Assembly: GCA_003990745.1 (NCBI GenBank)
Contig: RBNI01000470.1
Span: 1-30,757, forward strand
DNA: 30,757 bases
Reading direction: 5' to 3'
DNA from: Jimgerdemannia flammicorona
Taxonomy: Eukaryota > Mucoromycota > Endogonomycetes > Endogonales > Endogonaceae
Positions 1-11,019 of this stretch are shown here, piece after piece. The notes below the pieces were generated by a model, which had not been told where the DNA came from, did no database searches, and saw nothing but the letters and a program-made list of their open reading frames with translations. How positions within the stretch are numbered: position 1 is the stretch's first letter; each line of letters opens with the position of its first letter. A program made the position numbers and the translations under genes.

Positions 1-22
1 AAAAAAAAAAAAAAAAAAAAAA
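1..22. repeat. Poly-A run at window edge
   Basis: The window opens with 22 consecutive A. It may be the tail of a retroposon whose body lies outside the window, or a simple homopolymer. No target-site duplication can be tested because the left flank is missing. Confidence 0.6.
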
Positions 23-301
23 TTCTTCTTTAACCGAATCACATATATATTGATAACCAAAACTTTTATTTGAATAATCTGACATTGTTACAAAATAAAG
101 AGAAATATCGTACAACAGAGTTGCAAAAATGATAATAATAATCCAAACTCAGATGTCATATTCATTCATCATCTTCCTTCAGAGAATATTCCATCTCATC
201 CTCCCTTCTCTTACGCGCCTCCTTCTCTGATGTGCGGTGGGGTGGGTGAGCAGATAACACACTGCAATAATCACAACCTTTCTGTGTGGAGAGTGTTGTA
301 T

Positions 302-557
302 CTGTAGAGAAGTACGGGTATTGTTTTGGATTAGGGAATAATTGTGGATGCAAGCAAACATATTCAGATACAAAATTTCAAAGTCTTGTTTTCTCACTTT
401 GAAGACTGGAGAGATTACTATTCATGGTAGGTGTACTATTTACAGTAGATGTTCCACCAGCTGTAGAGAGGAGTACGGGTATTGTTTTAAGTTAGGGAAT
501 AATTGTGGATGCAAGCAAACACATTCAGATACAAAATTTTAAAGTTTTGTTTTCTCA
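302..557. repeat. Direct duplication, two units of about 95 bp, offset 161 bp
   Basis: The block at about 302-397 (from CTGTAGAGA through GTATTGTTTT, a GGATGCAAGCAAACA core and TTGTTTTCTCA) recurs at about 463-557 with few substitutions. Short open frames here only reflect the duplication. Bases 23-301 hold nothing I can identify. Confidence 0.8.
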
Positions 558-559
558 GC

Positions 560-1285
560 AACTCACTCGGAAGCAGCGTGAAGGAACTTTTGGAAGAATT
601 CTTGGAATCCATTATTTCGATGGCTGGACATCAGCTCACATTTTCTTCGGCTTTATATAATTGTCTGTTTTGTGAAAAGTCATGTTTAAACAAAAACAAA
701 TAAAACAAGTATTTATAAATATATAAAATAGTTTTCAGTGGACCCATTTGTTTATCGTCCTCTGATCACAATACCCAATAATATATATATTTAATCACAA
801 CAATGATTTCCTATCAGTCAGGCGATGTATTTGTTGTGCATAGTTTGTTCTAGAAATGATTAAACAAGATTTTTGATAAAGAAGGTTATTGCCGGAGTTC
901 GAGAAAGAGGGAAAGATTTACCTATGCGACACAGTTCAAATAGACATAAACAAAGAGCTATCTATAACTATTGGTTGAAATATGTGACGTTTTTATTATA
1001 GTTAAATATAAATTGCTAGTATTTCAATTGTAAATTATTACATGTATTTGTCACTTGCATTATCGCAGGCTTAGTATCTATTTCCTTTTCAATATTGTAC
1101 AACAGTATGTCGCTTCGGATATTGTTGTAAGATTTTGCATCCATATCAAATTAGACTTCTTGCCGGCATTAGTACGGTTCAGGAAACCGAATGTGGTCCG
1201 TAGTGTTACCATAGACGAGAGCTTTCAAGAATTAATTATGTTTCGTCTTATTCCATATAAACATATGACATATAAACAATTATAT
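560..1285. other. AT-rich stretch without recognisable gene
   Basis: Open frames are short and lack domain-like composition; the longest (1055-1291, plus, 78 codons) has no recognisable motif. No RNA gene or clear repeat was seen. Confidence 0.5.
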
Positions 1286-1940
1286 ATATAATCTATTTGT
1301 AAACACATCTGTGGTTTGCTTTAGTGAATGCTTTAACCCATGTATTAATGAGACCTTTTACTGAGTCTGGTAACTGATACCAGCCAATTGTATTTCACAA
1401 ACAATAACAAGAATTTGACCACTTCAAGTTTGCTCATCATCGACATATAGCAGAAAAGCGATAGAACAATGAGCACAGAACGAAGGACTACGTGCAGGAC
1501 AGACGATGGACAACGGCACAGGAAGTTTGGACTTGGCTGCCTTGTGAGAAAGATAATTGGAAACTTTTGCCTGACCTTGATGCAAAGGTCTTGAGTCGCT
1601 CACACATCTTCCCTAAATGACGAACCCAGAAAATCAGGGGTCCACCACATTGAGTATATAATCTATTTGTAAACACATCTGTGGTTTGCTTTTAACCCAT
1701 GTATTAATGACACTGGCAAGTGACCTTTTACCGAGTCTGGTAACTGATATCAGCCAATTGTATTTCACAAAATGTCTGGGACTGCACCAAACAATAACCA
1801 CTTCAAGTTTGCTCATCATCGACATATAGCAGAAAAGCGATAAAACAATGAGCACAGAACGAAGGACTATGTGCAGGACAGACGATGGACAATGGCACAG
1901 GAAGTTTGGACTTGGCTGCCTTGTGAGAAAGATAATTGGC
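1286..1940. repeat. Tandem direct duplication, about 280-bp units, offset 370 bp
   Basis: A unit starting TATATAATCTATTTGTAAAC at about 1286 and ending GATAATTGG near 1560 recurs at about 1656-1938, with about 90 bp of spacer. The second unit differs by small insertions such as ACACTGGCAAG near 1710. The minus frame at 1634-1957 runs through the second unit and has no recognised family. The duplication may derive from an unidentified decayed element. Confidence 0.8.
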
Positions 1941-2040
1941 TGATTGCTGCTCACCAAAATCAGTCACATGACCATACGCAATGTACGACTTTGTCAAATA
2001 CACAGAAGCAAAATTAGGGTGCTCTTGTTGGTATAATTAC

Positions 2041-2340
2041 TTGACAAAATATATACCTAGCAAAATGGGCTTTGTAGTTCTATAGAGAGATGCTAGATAT
2101 ATATAAAATAGGATTTGCAGCTCTATAGAGAGATGCTAGATGTATATTATTACTTGCGAGCAATTTTAGAGATTTCACAAATATAATTTCATGCGCCCCA
2201 ACTTATTCCGTGCGCCCCACCCATACTATATGGTCACATTTTTCGATAGCAAATATTTTTGTAAATTTAATTAAATGAATACCTGTTATTCTTCGAATAT
2301 TGTTATACAGTTAGTATAATAGGCTATGTATACAGTCAGA
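2041..2340. other. Non-coding stretch with small direct repeat and two TGCGCCCC motifs
   Basis: A roughly 30-bp block containing CTATAGAGAGATGCTAGAT occurs twice (near 2080 and 2121). TGCGCCCC occurs at 2192 and 2211, members of the motif family found elsewhere in the window. No gene was recognised. Confidence 0.5.
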
Positions 2341-2355
2341 AGTTTATTTATCCAC

Positions 2356-5300
2356 TCATACTACTGTGGCAAGCAATGTGGTTTCTGCAACATTCCTAAT
2401 CTTCTCGAATGTATCAATTAGCCTTGTATTCTTTCTCTTCAATTCCTCAATCTCAATCCTGAGTGCCTTCACTTCATTCTCTGCGGACTCTTTTAACACA
2501 TTAAATAATTTAAATGAAATATTCCAATTCTGTGGCACTCAACTTGTACATGGCCTCTTCCTATGGCGGCGTCGTGGAGGTGGTAGTGATGGAGGTGTGG
2601 TCTTCTGTAACAGTTCTAATTCTATTGAGTTCATCAATTAGAGCATCATTCTTCTAATCCCAATGATTCTCTTCACTCCGCAACATTTCTAATTGATTTT
2701 TCAAATCCTTCAGTAATTCAAATATGTCACTGGAAGGGTGGAACTATGTGATCCTCTACTGTGCCCATTACCATCGTCCAGGTGCGGCGTTGTTGTGTGT
2801 CTTGGTCACCATACTCAGTTATATCATCTTCTTCAGCCAATTTATGTTTGCCTTTAATCTTATCAGAGGGTTTGATACCCAACTAAATAAATTAATTAGA
2901 ATTAAATACTGCAACAATATGTTAACAGATTTAGATGAATAGGAGTTAAATAATCTCACCTTTTCATGTTCATTTATTTCTCTAAACTGTTGAAGATTAT
3001 GCAGGTCGATTTCCTGTTGGAGCCATTGATCGTCATCCTCAATCGAATCTCTATTCGACTCCTCACTTGGTGTAATTTTATTTGTTGACCCAGAACCCTC
3101 TTCAGCGTTTGTACTGAGGTCAGGAAAATATAGGATAGAACATGCATCACATTCTAGATTGGAAACAACATGCGAGCACATCTCTTCGATTGATTTGGTA
3201 CTTTGGGTGCCCCGAATGTATTTGCAAATGCAATTACAAGTTATCCATGTCTCAGCACTCGCACATGCCACCAGATAACGAAACTCTTGTATACTATTGG
3301 CATTCGGTATATTCCAGTATTTATAGGTGATCCGTCCTACCACTGTATCAAATATATTTATCTCAGATGAGTAAATTGAAATGATGTTATAATAATGTAT
3401 AAATATAATACTCACCTTCTGGTAATGGAGTTTGTAGATATGTGGGAAGTATTAAAACGGTTGTCAAATTTTCCAGAGTAAAGATGTATACTGTTGTATC
3501 AATCATAAACCAAATATAAAGCATTTTGCAACTGCTTTCAATGGTATTTTCGAATACTGAGAGGCCACTAGATATAGGTTTGTTTATATTGATGGTAGTC
3601 AAGATAAGTGTTCTGATAGCAGACACCAACTGTTCATTATTCATATGTCTGTATGTATAAAATATAGAGCATGTTCAATAAATATTAGCTTCTCAATTCA
3701 GCGAACATATCTGACCTGTACTCATTGAATAATACTAACCCATTGTCATTATCTCTATATATGTAAAATGTATCATCATAATATTGGTTTAGAATATTGA
3801 AGCTTCCATGTATATTGCCAGTACTTTGTATTGAATGTGAAAACTGTGGGCCCGACATAATGAAGCAATTGAGGTGGAGATCCAATTAATCATGATATGT
3901 ATTTAAGCTAATCTCAGGTTACCCTTATCAATGGCATATTTGATGGATATTGGTTAATAGCAATTAAGTAGACAAACCCATCACAAAGGAAATTTTGCCA
4001 TTGATGAATTCCATCATACCCAATAGTAAAATCAAAATAATATTTCAATATAATCATGCCACCCAATAGCAAAATCAAAATAATATTTAGTCAAATTTGT
4101 ATCATATACATCTGGTTTAGCAATTGAAAAGATATTCTACAAAGCAGTAAACTATCACAGTACCACAGACGAGAAGGACGAGGTTGATATCGCTATATAT
4201 AGACAACTTGAAGAGAGCATCAAAAAACTGTAATTACAATTCAAATTAGATTTAGATGAATTATAAAGATATGAACACAAATATACTAAATTACTTATCA
4301 TGCTTTTGGCAAGTGACCATGGGTTCCCATCACTATCTCGCTCAAACCAAAAGTCTCCAGCTTCATTCACATGTGTTTTTATAATTAGCCATTTGTGTGC
4401 ATCAGGACGCCATTTGGAATGCATATCTTGTATACATTGTTGAAGAGAGTTGCCACCATTAAAGACATGTGAATAGACGAATATTTGACCTTGCTTTATA
4501 TATATAAATAAATAATGTATGAAATTAATAATTAATAATAATAATATTACAAACCTCCCCCATCCCTTCCCAAATAAACACTTACGCGGTATCCTCCAAA
4601 TGTACTATTTGCAGCCCCCATGATAGCATTCCATGCCATTTCACTAAACTCCAATGACTGAATATCCACTTTGATATTAGCATCATACTTGATTCCAACC
4701 TGATAAAGAGATAATTTCTAATTAGAATAATATTATATATATATATATATAACTGGTTAAAATGATCATACTGACACCAGTCTGGTTATGCATAGGACAT
4801 ATCCATGTACTTTTGGGTACTCCAGAAGCACAGAGTGGTGATTTCTCGTCGCTGTCATTATGCTCAATGCATATCATATTGAGGTATCCTACAATATTGC
4901 AGGTTTCAAAAACTCGATCACCACGACCGCACATGCAACACAAGGATGTTGGACATCAGATTCAGTCATAATCTGTATAATTAGAATGATAGAAGATTAA
5001 TATGTTAGTTAACCTGTAATAAAAGGAGATAAAATTGCCAAAGCAGATAGCCAGACATAATATATAACCCCATGAAAATAAAATAAATAAAAAGGGAAAT
5101 GTTATTGTCGAGGCAGATAGCCAGACACAATATATAACCCATGAAATAAAATAAATAAAAAGGGAAATATTATTGTCAAGGCAGATAGCCAGACACAATA
5201 TATAACCCATGAAAATAAAATAAATAAAAAGGGAAATATTATTGTTGAGGCAGATAGCCAGACACAATATATAACCCATGAAAATAAAATAAATAAAAAG

Positions 5301-5761
5301 GGAGATATTATTGCTGAGGCAGATAGCCAGACACAATATATAACTCATGAAAATAAAATAAATAAATAAATAAAAAGGAAGATATTATTGCCGAGGCAGA
5401 TAGCCAGACACAATATATAACCCATGAAATAAAATAATAAAAAGGGAAATATTATTGTCGAGGCAGATAGCTAGACACAATATATAACCCATAAAAATAA
5501 AATAAATAAAAGGGAAATATTATTGCCGAGGCAGATAGCCAGACACAATTATATAACCCATAAATAAAATAATAAAAGGTAGAATCATCGAGGTAGATGG
5601 TCAGATATGATATACATATATGCAAAATATACCTTTGGAGCTCTCGAAGCTGTTCGTTTAGATATAGTAGGCTTTGTCGCTATTGGTAGTGGATCAAGCA
5701 ATTCTTTGGTTGGTGCACAACCGAATGTGGATTTCTTTGCTGTTTGCCTGGTGCGGGCCAT
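2356..5761 (-). pseudogene. H3-tail-mimic / PHD-like multi-exon gene, copy 1 (decayed)
   Basis: Seen: exon 1 (5761-5633, 43 codons) begins MARTRQTAKKSTFGCAPTKE, matching 14 of the first 20 residues of mature histone H3 and keeping K9, S10 and T11; K4 is R and K14 is C. A GTATAT donor follows, then a minisatellite-filled intron. Exon 2 (4972-4776) encodes a PHD-like series: CxxC, C, CxxH, C, and WICPMH. Exon 3 is 4699-4586, exon 4 4493-4287, exon 5 starts at 4227 (FFDALFKLSIYSDINLVLLV). A probable exon ends at 3418; another is 3361-2960 (cysteine-rich, then acidic); the next starts at 2882. A heptad-rich coiled coil ends at 2356. Exons 3, 4 and 3361-2960 are whole-codon lengths with phase-0 junctions. 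Damage: exon 2 lacks 10 bp present in the second copy, which shifts the frame; the coiled-coil region has stops and a shift. The exon path at 4150-3650 is unresolved. Inference: a transposon-associated or multicopy chromatin-directed protein. Its function is unknown. Confidence 0.7.
5040..5610. repeat. Minisatellite, about 69-bp unit, nine copies, inside intron 1
   Basis: GCAGATAGCCAGACAC recurs at 5043, 5113, 5181, 5250, 5319, 5396, 5463 and 5531, with a degenerate copy near 5592. Units carry an AT-rich tail of AAATAAAA runs. The unit is close to 23 codons, so the minus strand stays open over much of the array and would encode hydrophobic repeats (ILCLAICL). The position between a good donor (5632) and acceptor (4973) argues that it is intronic. 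Confidence 0.9.
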
Positions 5762-6033
5762 TGTCTGAAGGTGTTCGGAGAAAGTGTGCTAAACAATTCA
5801 GATGAATAGGTGAAGGAAACCGTAAGAGGTGCAAATCTGGTTTCCCCCAGAGCTCACACTCAAATAACCCTTAGGGCTGTAGACGATTACAGGCAAATTT
5901 GCCTGCAAAAATTTGATGACTTTGATTGGTCGTGACATAATCAAAATAGGTGACATCATTAAATGGCCAACTCTGATTGGCACGCAAACTTAGCCACCCA
6001 GGCACCCTTGTTTTGCTTAATCCCGAGAATTAT

Positions 6034-6138
6034 GCTCCTCGGCAACCTTACGCTATAAACTTCTTTACGCTCCTCGGCAACCTTACGCTATAAACTTCTT
6101 TACGCTCCTCGGCAACCTTACGCTATAAACTTCTTTAC
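6034..6138. repeat. Three perfect 35-bp tandem repeats upstream of the kinase gene
   Basis: The unit GCTCCTCGGCAACCTTACGC plus TATAAACTTCTTTAC repeats at 6034, 6069 and 6104. It lies about 65 bp before a TATA-like tract and may be part of the promoter. Confidence 0.95.
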
Positions 6139-6200
6139 GCGCCCCATCATCCTTACGCCGCAAGCTCCAACATCTTCCTCAGCTTCCTTAAGATTCCGAA

Positions 6201-6312
6201 GTATGTATATATATATGGCGCCTGTCTCTTTTACGCATTCATTTCGTGTATTCTTACATTATTTTCGCGTATTCTTACATTGTTTTCGCGTCTTACGTTA
6301 TTTTCGCGTCTT
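6201..6312 (+). promoter_or_regulatory. Putative core promoter and leader of the kinase gene
   Basis: A TATATATATAT tract at about 6205-6216 lies roughly 150 bases before the chosen ATG (6362). It is followed by a short repeat of TTTTCGCGT(ATTCTTAC) at 6264-6310. The location relative to an intact gene is the main support. Confidence 0.45.
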
Positions 6313-6361
6313 CTGATCTGTCCTTTGTACACCCACATTCCCCAGCTTGCCGTCCTACACA

Positions 6362-7975
6362 ATGACCAGCCAGGCCGTTAAAAACGTTCGGACCCACTTC
6401 TATAAAGGCAAGACGATAGGCGAAACAATCAAACTGAGCGACGAACTTGGCGTCGGAAGCTATGGTGTAGTCTTCCGAGCACAAAAACCAAACGGGACGA
6501 CATGTGCCGTCAAGATATTAAGCAAGAAAGGTGCCACGGATTTTGCCCTCACGGCGATTGAACGCGAGATGAACTTGCTTATTAAAGTCAACCACTGCAA
6601 CGTCATACGAGTTTCCCGAGTGGAGGCGACTAGAGATTCCGCAATACTCGAGATGGAATGTGCTGATGGACCGGTGTCCGACCTTATCGATGGAGCAAAA
6701 GGGTCCAACCTTCAAAAACACATACTCACCATCTTCAGAGGGCTCCTCGATGCACTATTACACCTGCACAACATTAAGATTGCTCACCGTGACATCAAGC
6801 ATGACAATATGCTGTACAAATATGACAAAAACGGCGGCTTGCGCATCATGCTTTGCGACTTCGGCATGTCAGTTAACATCGAAGAAGTCTCGGGGTTGTG
6901 GCCGGCACTTGGTTCGCCTGCATATAGGTCACCCGAGTTGGTCGACGGTCGTCGGTTAGATTACATCCCGTTTGCAGCCGATATTTGGGCCCTATCCATC
7001 ACGCTATACGTCTTGCTGACCTGCGATGCACCATGGGGCGAGGCACGAGAGATGGACACCGCGTACCGGAGATATCTCATGGACCCTAGATCGATTTTCG
7101 AGAACCAGCGTCTGTGTAAGCCAGTGGAAGAATTAATTCTTAGAGGACTGAACCATGATCCGAAACTTCGCCCTAACATACATACATTTCGCGCGGCGTT
7201 TGTGGAGATTAAAGAGCTGTGGGTGAATGAATCGCCAAAGCGGTCATTGACGCCAGATGTGGGTGAAACCGTTGCCAAGAGGTTGAGAACGTCAGGTGGC
7301 GATGAATGTGCCTGTTGTGGTGAGGCGAGCGTGACAGGCTTGATTTATCCATTCGAAGGTCAATGGGAGAACCACTGGGTTTGCGGAAGGTGCCTTCAGT
7401 CTGGAAAAGAGACGTCGCTGATCAGTTTTAGTGTTGCATACACACTTGGGTTGAGAAAAGGAGGTACGTAATCTATGCATATGTGGTCAAATTTCTATTT
7501 CTTCAGACTTAATGACCCTTTTTTTTTTTTTTAACAACTCTCAATAGATATCTGTCGCCATCTTCGACAACTCGTGATTGAAAAGGGGTGCGACGCGTCC
7601 GTCCCAGCTTTCCTTATCAAAGGACCGCATGTGGTCATCTCGACTTCGGAAGCCAAGTCTCTCGTTTCGGCACTATATCACGAACTGCTTGATGGCAAAC
7701 CGATGAAGGCAGCATTGGAAAAGCAAAGAAACCTGCATAGGGCGTATATAAGTCAGCTGCAGAGTGACTTATATGTTCGGCTGTCAAACGACAGGATGAG
7801 AGACCAATCAAAGGCAAATATCAACGCTGCGCTAACGAAGTTATTTAAAAACTCGCTGGTTTTCTCTCATACACACACCTTAGCGAACGGGCTTACAGTA
7901 GGTATGCCTATAGCAGATGACGAGGATAAGATTTGTAAAATTATTGATGACATTTGTAAACAAGATTTATTGTAA
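6362..7975 (+). CDS. Ser/Thr protein kinase with C-terminal Cys module (two exons)
   Basis: Exon 1 is 6362-7463, the intron 7464-7547, exon 2 7548-7975. The junction splits a GAT codon, giving 509 aa. ATG 6362 is the first in frame. Seen: Gly-rich loop GVGSYGVVF (about 30-38), CAVKIL lysine K51, catalytic loop HRDIKHDN (142-149; D144, N149), DFG at 166-168, GSPAYRSPE activation segment (184-192) and a kinase helix-F segment with DIWALS (207-212). All catalytic residues are present, so it should phosphorylate Ser/Thr substrates. After the kinase domain, CACC (316-319) and CGRC (341-344) could bind one zinc; exon 2 adds a region of about 140 aa that I do not recognise. Base composition is GC-richer than the surroundings, suggesting an ordinary host gene or a transferred one. 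The last 99 coding bases lie in a downstream tandem duplication. The substrate is unknown. Confidence 0.88.
7464..7547 (+). other. Spliceosomal intron of the kinase gene (84 bp)
   Basis: The donor is G|GTACGTAA, followed by a T-tract (about 7519-7532) and the acceptor CTCAATAG. Without splicing the kinase frame stops at a TAA overlapping the donor (7469-7471). Splicing joins it in phase to the next open frame, which runs to 7975. Confidence 0.85.
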
Positions 7976-8530
7976 TAAACTAACTGCCTTTTATCAATAA
8001 CCCACTATTGAACTCTATTGAAAAGTCTTGCGACCACGACCACGACCACCAGACAACGATGAAGAGCACTGCCTTGTCGGTTTTGGGATGACTACGTGAT
8101 GTGTATATACACTATTCGCAAATGTGTAGCTATCTCTCGTTGAGGTGATATGCCTAGCTATGTCCGATATTACCCGGCAAGGTTGGTGGCCATCGGCACC
8201 CCAGCGATACCTTAGCGAACGGGCTTACAGTAGGTATGCCTATAGCAGATGACGAGGATAAGATTTGTTTATCGATGACATTTGTAAACAAGATTTATTG
8301 TAATAAACTAACTGCCTTTTATCAATAACCCACTATTGAACTCTATTGAAAAGTTTTGCGACCACGACCACCAGACAACGATGAAGAGCACTGCCTTGTC
8401 GGTTTTGGGATGACTACGTGATGTGTATATACACTATTCGCAAATGTGTAGCTGTCTCTCGTTGAGGTGATATGCCTAGCTATGTCCGATATTACCCGGC
8501 AAGGTTGGTGGCCATCGGCACCCCAGCGAT
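7877..8530. repeat. Tandem duplication of the kinase 3' end (332-bp unit)
   Basis: Unit 1 (7877-8208) starts at ACCTTAGCGAACGGG in the kinase coding sequence and includes its last codons and the 3' flank. Unit 2 (8209-8530) repeats it with two small deletions, one in the coding part (AAAATTATTG replaced near 8268) and one in the CGACCA run. Near-identity indicates a recent event. The second coding tail has no promoter or start. Confidence 0.95.
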
Positions 8531-8985
8531 GGAAAAGAAACGGGGCTTCAAGCAGTCTGTGATCAGGTAAGACTGGCATGCTTCTCCCATGGTAAACTTT
8601 TTCGGAATGGATTCGGAATAGATAAGTATCAGTATTAGCGAATTTTACTTGGTCGCTATTATTGGACGCTCACTGACCATTAACATACCTATTGCTTCTG
8701 AGTATGATATTTTATAAAACAGTTTCGTTCTCAGTTCAGACAAAGAACGGCATTGCATGTTTGACAGATGATATTGCTCTGGGGTGGGTTCTTTTTGTTA
8801 ATTGCGATTTTGCCAGTCTTTGCTTGCGACCGACACCATATGCATGCCTCACACTGGTCTCTTATGGTAGGTAGATGGCTGCCGGGATGAAGTCGGGAGG
8901 GATCTAAATCGTAGGAATTTTTTGTGACGCGAGGGTTCTTTGGATCTTTGAGGTTTGGTAGCGTCTGTTTTGCTACATTTGCGTG
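8531..8985. other. No gene recognised
   Basis: This lies between the kinase duplication and the piggyBac remnant. Only short frames occur (for example 8692-8874, non-ATG start), with no motif. Confidence 0.4.
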
Positions 8986-8989
8986 TCTT

Positions 8990-9940
8990 TCTCATTTTCA
9001 TTCCTTTTTCTTTCTCGTCTGCTAGCATTACGAGGCCCCAAGCCAGTAAGCATTTTGACCGCAGAAGTATCCTTCCATAGCAATGCTAGAACATCGTCGA
9101 TGACCACCCCTGACAACGTATTCCACTCGAGCTTTTTCTCTTTGCTACGTTTAATTTTGAGTTCCCCTGGGAACTGTGTTGTATTTGTTTTAACCGTTTC
9201 GCATGCCCCAATTCTTTTCAATCGTAGATATTGGAATAGTGGAACGCTGGAGAAGTATCTATATAGATGTTGAATCCCTGAGTCTTGGGTAATTGTTCGA
9301 CCAGGTGAATCACAGTACATGCTATTACATCAAACTTAGCGTCATCGCCATCATCCTTATTCTCTATCTCCTTGCTTTTAGCGGTGCACGAAACTGGGAG
9401 GAATGTCCATGTATAACCATGATCACATAATGTGAAGACCTTGTAACCTTTCAAGATCGGCTTAAACTTCATGCGGTAAGTATGTAAGCTTCTGCCCATG
9501 AACTGTATCATCATCTCGTTGATGGCCACATTGGAACTTGGTTGATATATTGTTTGGGATTTTTTCGAACATGGGATAACAATGGTTCGAGTTTCGCCAT
9601 ATAGTAATCATCGTTGTGTACACCATATAGGAAACGTGAAGGAATCGTTTGATTTGTTGGAAGCGAAACAAAGACATATACTCAAGGATGCGGTGTTTTG
9701 GCTTCCGGAGGTCTACATCCCACTGCCACTCGAGGCTCCCTTCAGCGTGGAAAAGGCCAAAGTAAATACAAATGGCAATGAAGATAAGGAGTTCAGGTGC
9801 CGTTAGATTCTTCTACTCTCTACCAGTTGTAGGATCCTTTATCTTCATTGCGGCGTAGTGATTCGTGTTGGCAACAATGATTTTTAGTATCTCATCAGAG
9901 AAGAAGAGGCGGAAGACTTCGAGAATGGATCCGAGATGCT
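8990..9940 (-). pseudogene. piggyBac-type transposase remnant (DDE_Tnp_1_7)
   Basis: Read on the minus strand, conserved piggyBac blocks appear in order: LFFSDEILKIIVANTNHYA near 9920-9860, LLIFIAICIYFGLFHAEGSL near 9790-9730, EYMSLFRFQQIKRFLHVS near 9680-9630, SSNVAINEMMIQFMGRSLH near 9540-9490, YKVFTLCDHGYTWTFL near 9440-9395, a SSVPLFQYLRLKRIGAC block near 9250-9205 and LSGVVIDDVLALLW near 9110-9065. The enzyme would have been a cut-and-paste transposase inserting at TTAA. Damage: one TAG near 9815 and frameshifts near 9560 and 9262, so this copy cannot make a functional protein. I did not find terminal inverted repeats or TTAA flanks. Confidence 0.85.
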
Positions 9941-10096
9941 ACCGCTTTTGTAAGTGAACTTGTTTGCTTACATCATTGAGAGATGTGTGGGATGAGGGTC
10001 GTAATGCGGTGGCATTGTATAGAACCGTTTCAAACACCCTTTGTGCTTGTGCTAGATCGTCGTTCCACGAATTCGACGAGGCCTCGATTTGGACAC

Positions 10097-10138
10097 CGCA
10101 AGTCCGCAAGTCCGCAAGTCCGCAAGTCCGCAGTCCGC
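10097..10138. repeat. CCGCAAGT octamer microsatellite
   Basis: Four tandem CCGCAAGT units are followed by a truncated CCGCAGT. Related GCTTGCGG runs recur at 10355-10430 and 10930-10960, so this region shares a simple-repeat theme. Confidence 0.85.
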
Positions 10139-10192
10139 CATCGAAAAATGACCTCTCATTTGCAGGTTGAGAGATGGTGTGTAGCCTGAAAT

Positions 10193-10928
10193 TGTTGGGT
10201 CTATGGGGACGCGTTTGCTAAGGATTTTACTAAGAAAAGCATCTTCGAGCCACCGGAAGAGCCTGAAAAGCGACCGACCTCCTTACCTAGGTACTTGCGA
10301 ATGTATTACTTGCGAATGTATATTACTAGCGAATGTATATTACTAAGAATGTTTGCGGCTTGCGGGGCTTGCGGCTTGCCGCGAATGTACATTTCCTAAG
10401 AATGTTGGTGGCTTGCGGCTTGCGAGGCTGGGCCGGTGTGGAGTTTGGCAGTCTCCACCGGAATCGCTTCAGTCAAAGGGCGGTAATTGGTCTGGATGTA
10501 GACTGAAAGGGCGTGTGGTAGTCGCGACGCGGTTGCTAAGGAATTCACTAAGTAAAGTGTCTGAAGAACCTCTCGGAAGGCTTGAAAAATGACCGCTTGC
10601 GCACCTAATCCTTAGATCTACGAATCCTCAGGATATGCGCTCTAGTTGTCAATTTCCTAATAAATTCCGATTATCTGAACCAACTCTGTCCTTTATTGCA
10701 CTCGAATCCTACGCTATTTATACATGGAGGTCCCTATCCCCTCGAACCTACTAGAATACTAGTAATGCCTCTACGAAACTGCAAGAAGTATCTGGAACGC
10801 TCCGCTGAGTAATTAGAGCGCTTTAGAGATGGAAATGGAAATGGACTTCTTCCGATTACACGCGTGTTTCAGAATCCAGGATTTTGCCCGTTTTGGACGC
10901 GTCCTGTTTTTGACCACGTGCCCCTACA
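10193..10928. mobile_element. LTR-like repeat A (composite or interrupted)
   Basis: It starts TGTTGGGTC and ends CCCTACA, as LTRs do. It shares with repeat B an early block (TTTGCTAAGGATTTTACTAAG, then CCTGAAAAGCGACC), a middle TTATTG...CTATTTATACATG block (TATA-like) and the end GGACGCGTC...GACCACGTGCCCCTACA. A second version of the early block at about 10525-10600 shows it is nested or partly duplicated. No gag-pol sequence is present, so these look like solo LTRs. Confidence 0.55.
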
Positions 10929-11019
10929 GCGGCTTGCGGGGCTTGCTTGTGGGGCTTGGGGCACAAAAATTATCGATAATAAAGGGGACGTGGATATGAG
11001 CAGTTAAATAGAAGGAAAT

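Noticed and set aside
4962..5348. 128-codon minus frame of hydrophobic repeats
   Set aside because: It is the translation of the 69-bp minisatellite, bounded by good splice sites; more likely intron than membrane protein.
6362..7975. Kinase as an endogenised viral gene
   Set aside because: The GC difference alone is weak; a normal spliceosomal intron and no other viral gene nearby argue against it.
9575..9600. GGTTCGA word resembling a tRNA B-box
   Set aside because: No A-box, acceptor stem or cloverleaf can be drawn around it; it is piggyBac remnant sequence.
9582..9806. 74-codon plus frame
   Set aside because: Antisense of conserved piggyBac blocks.
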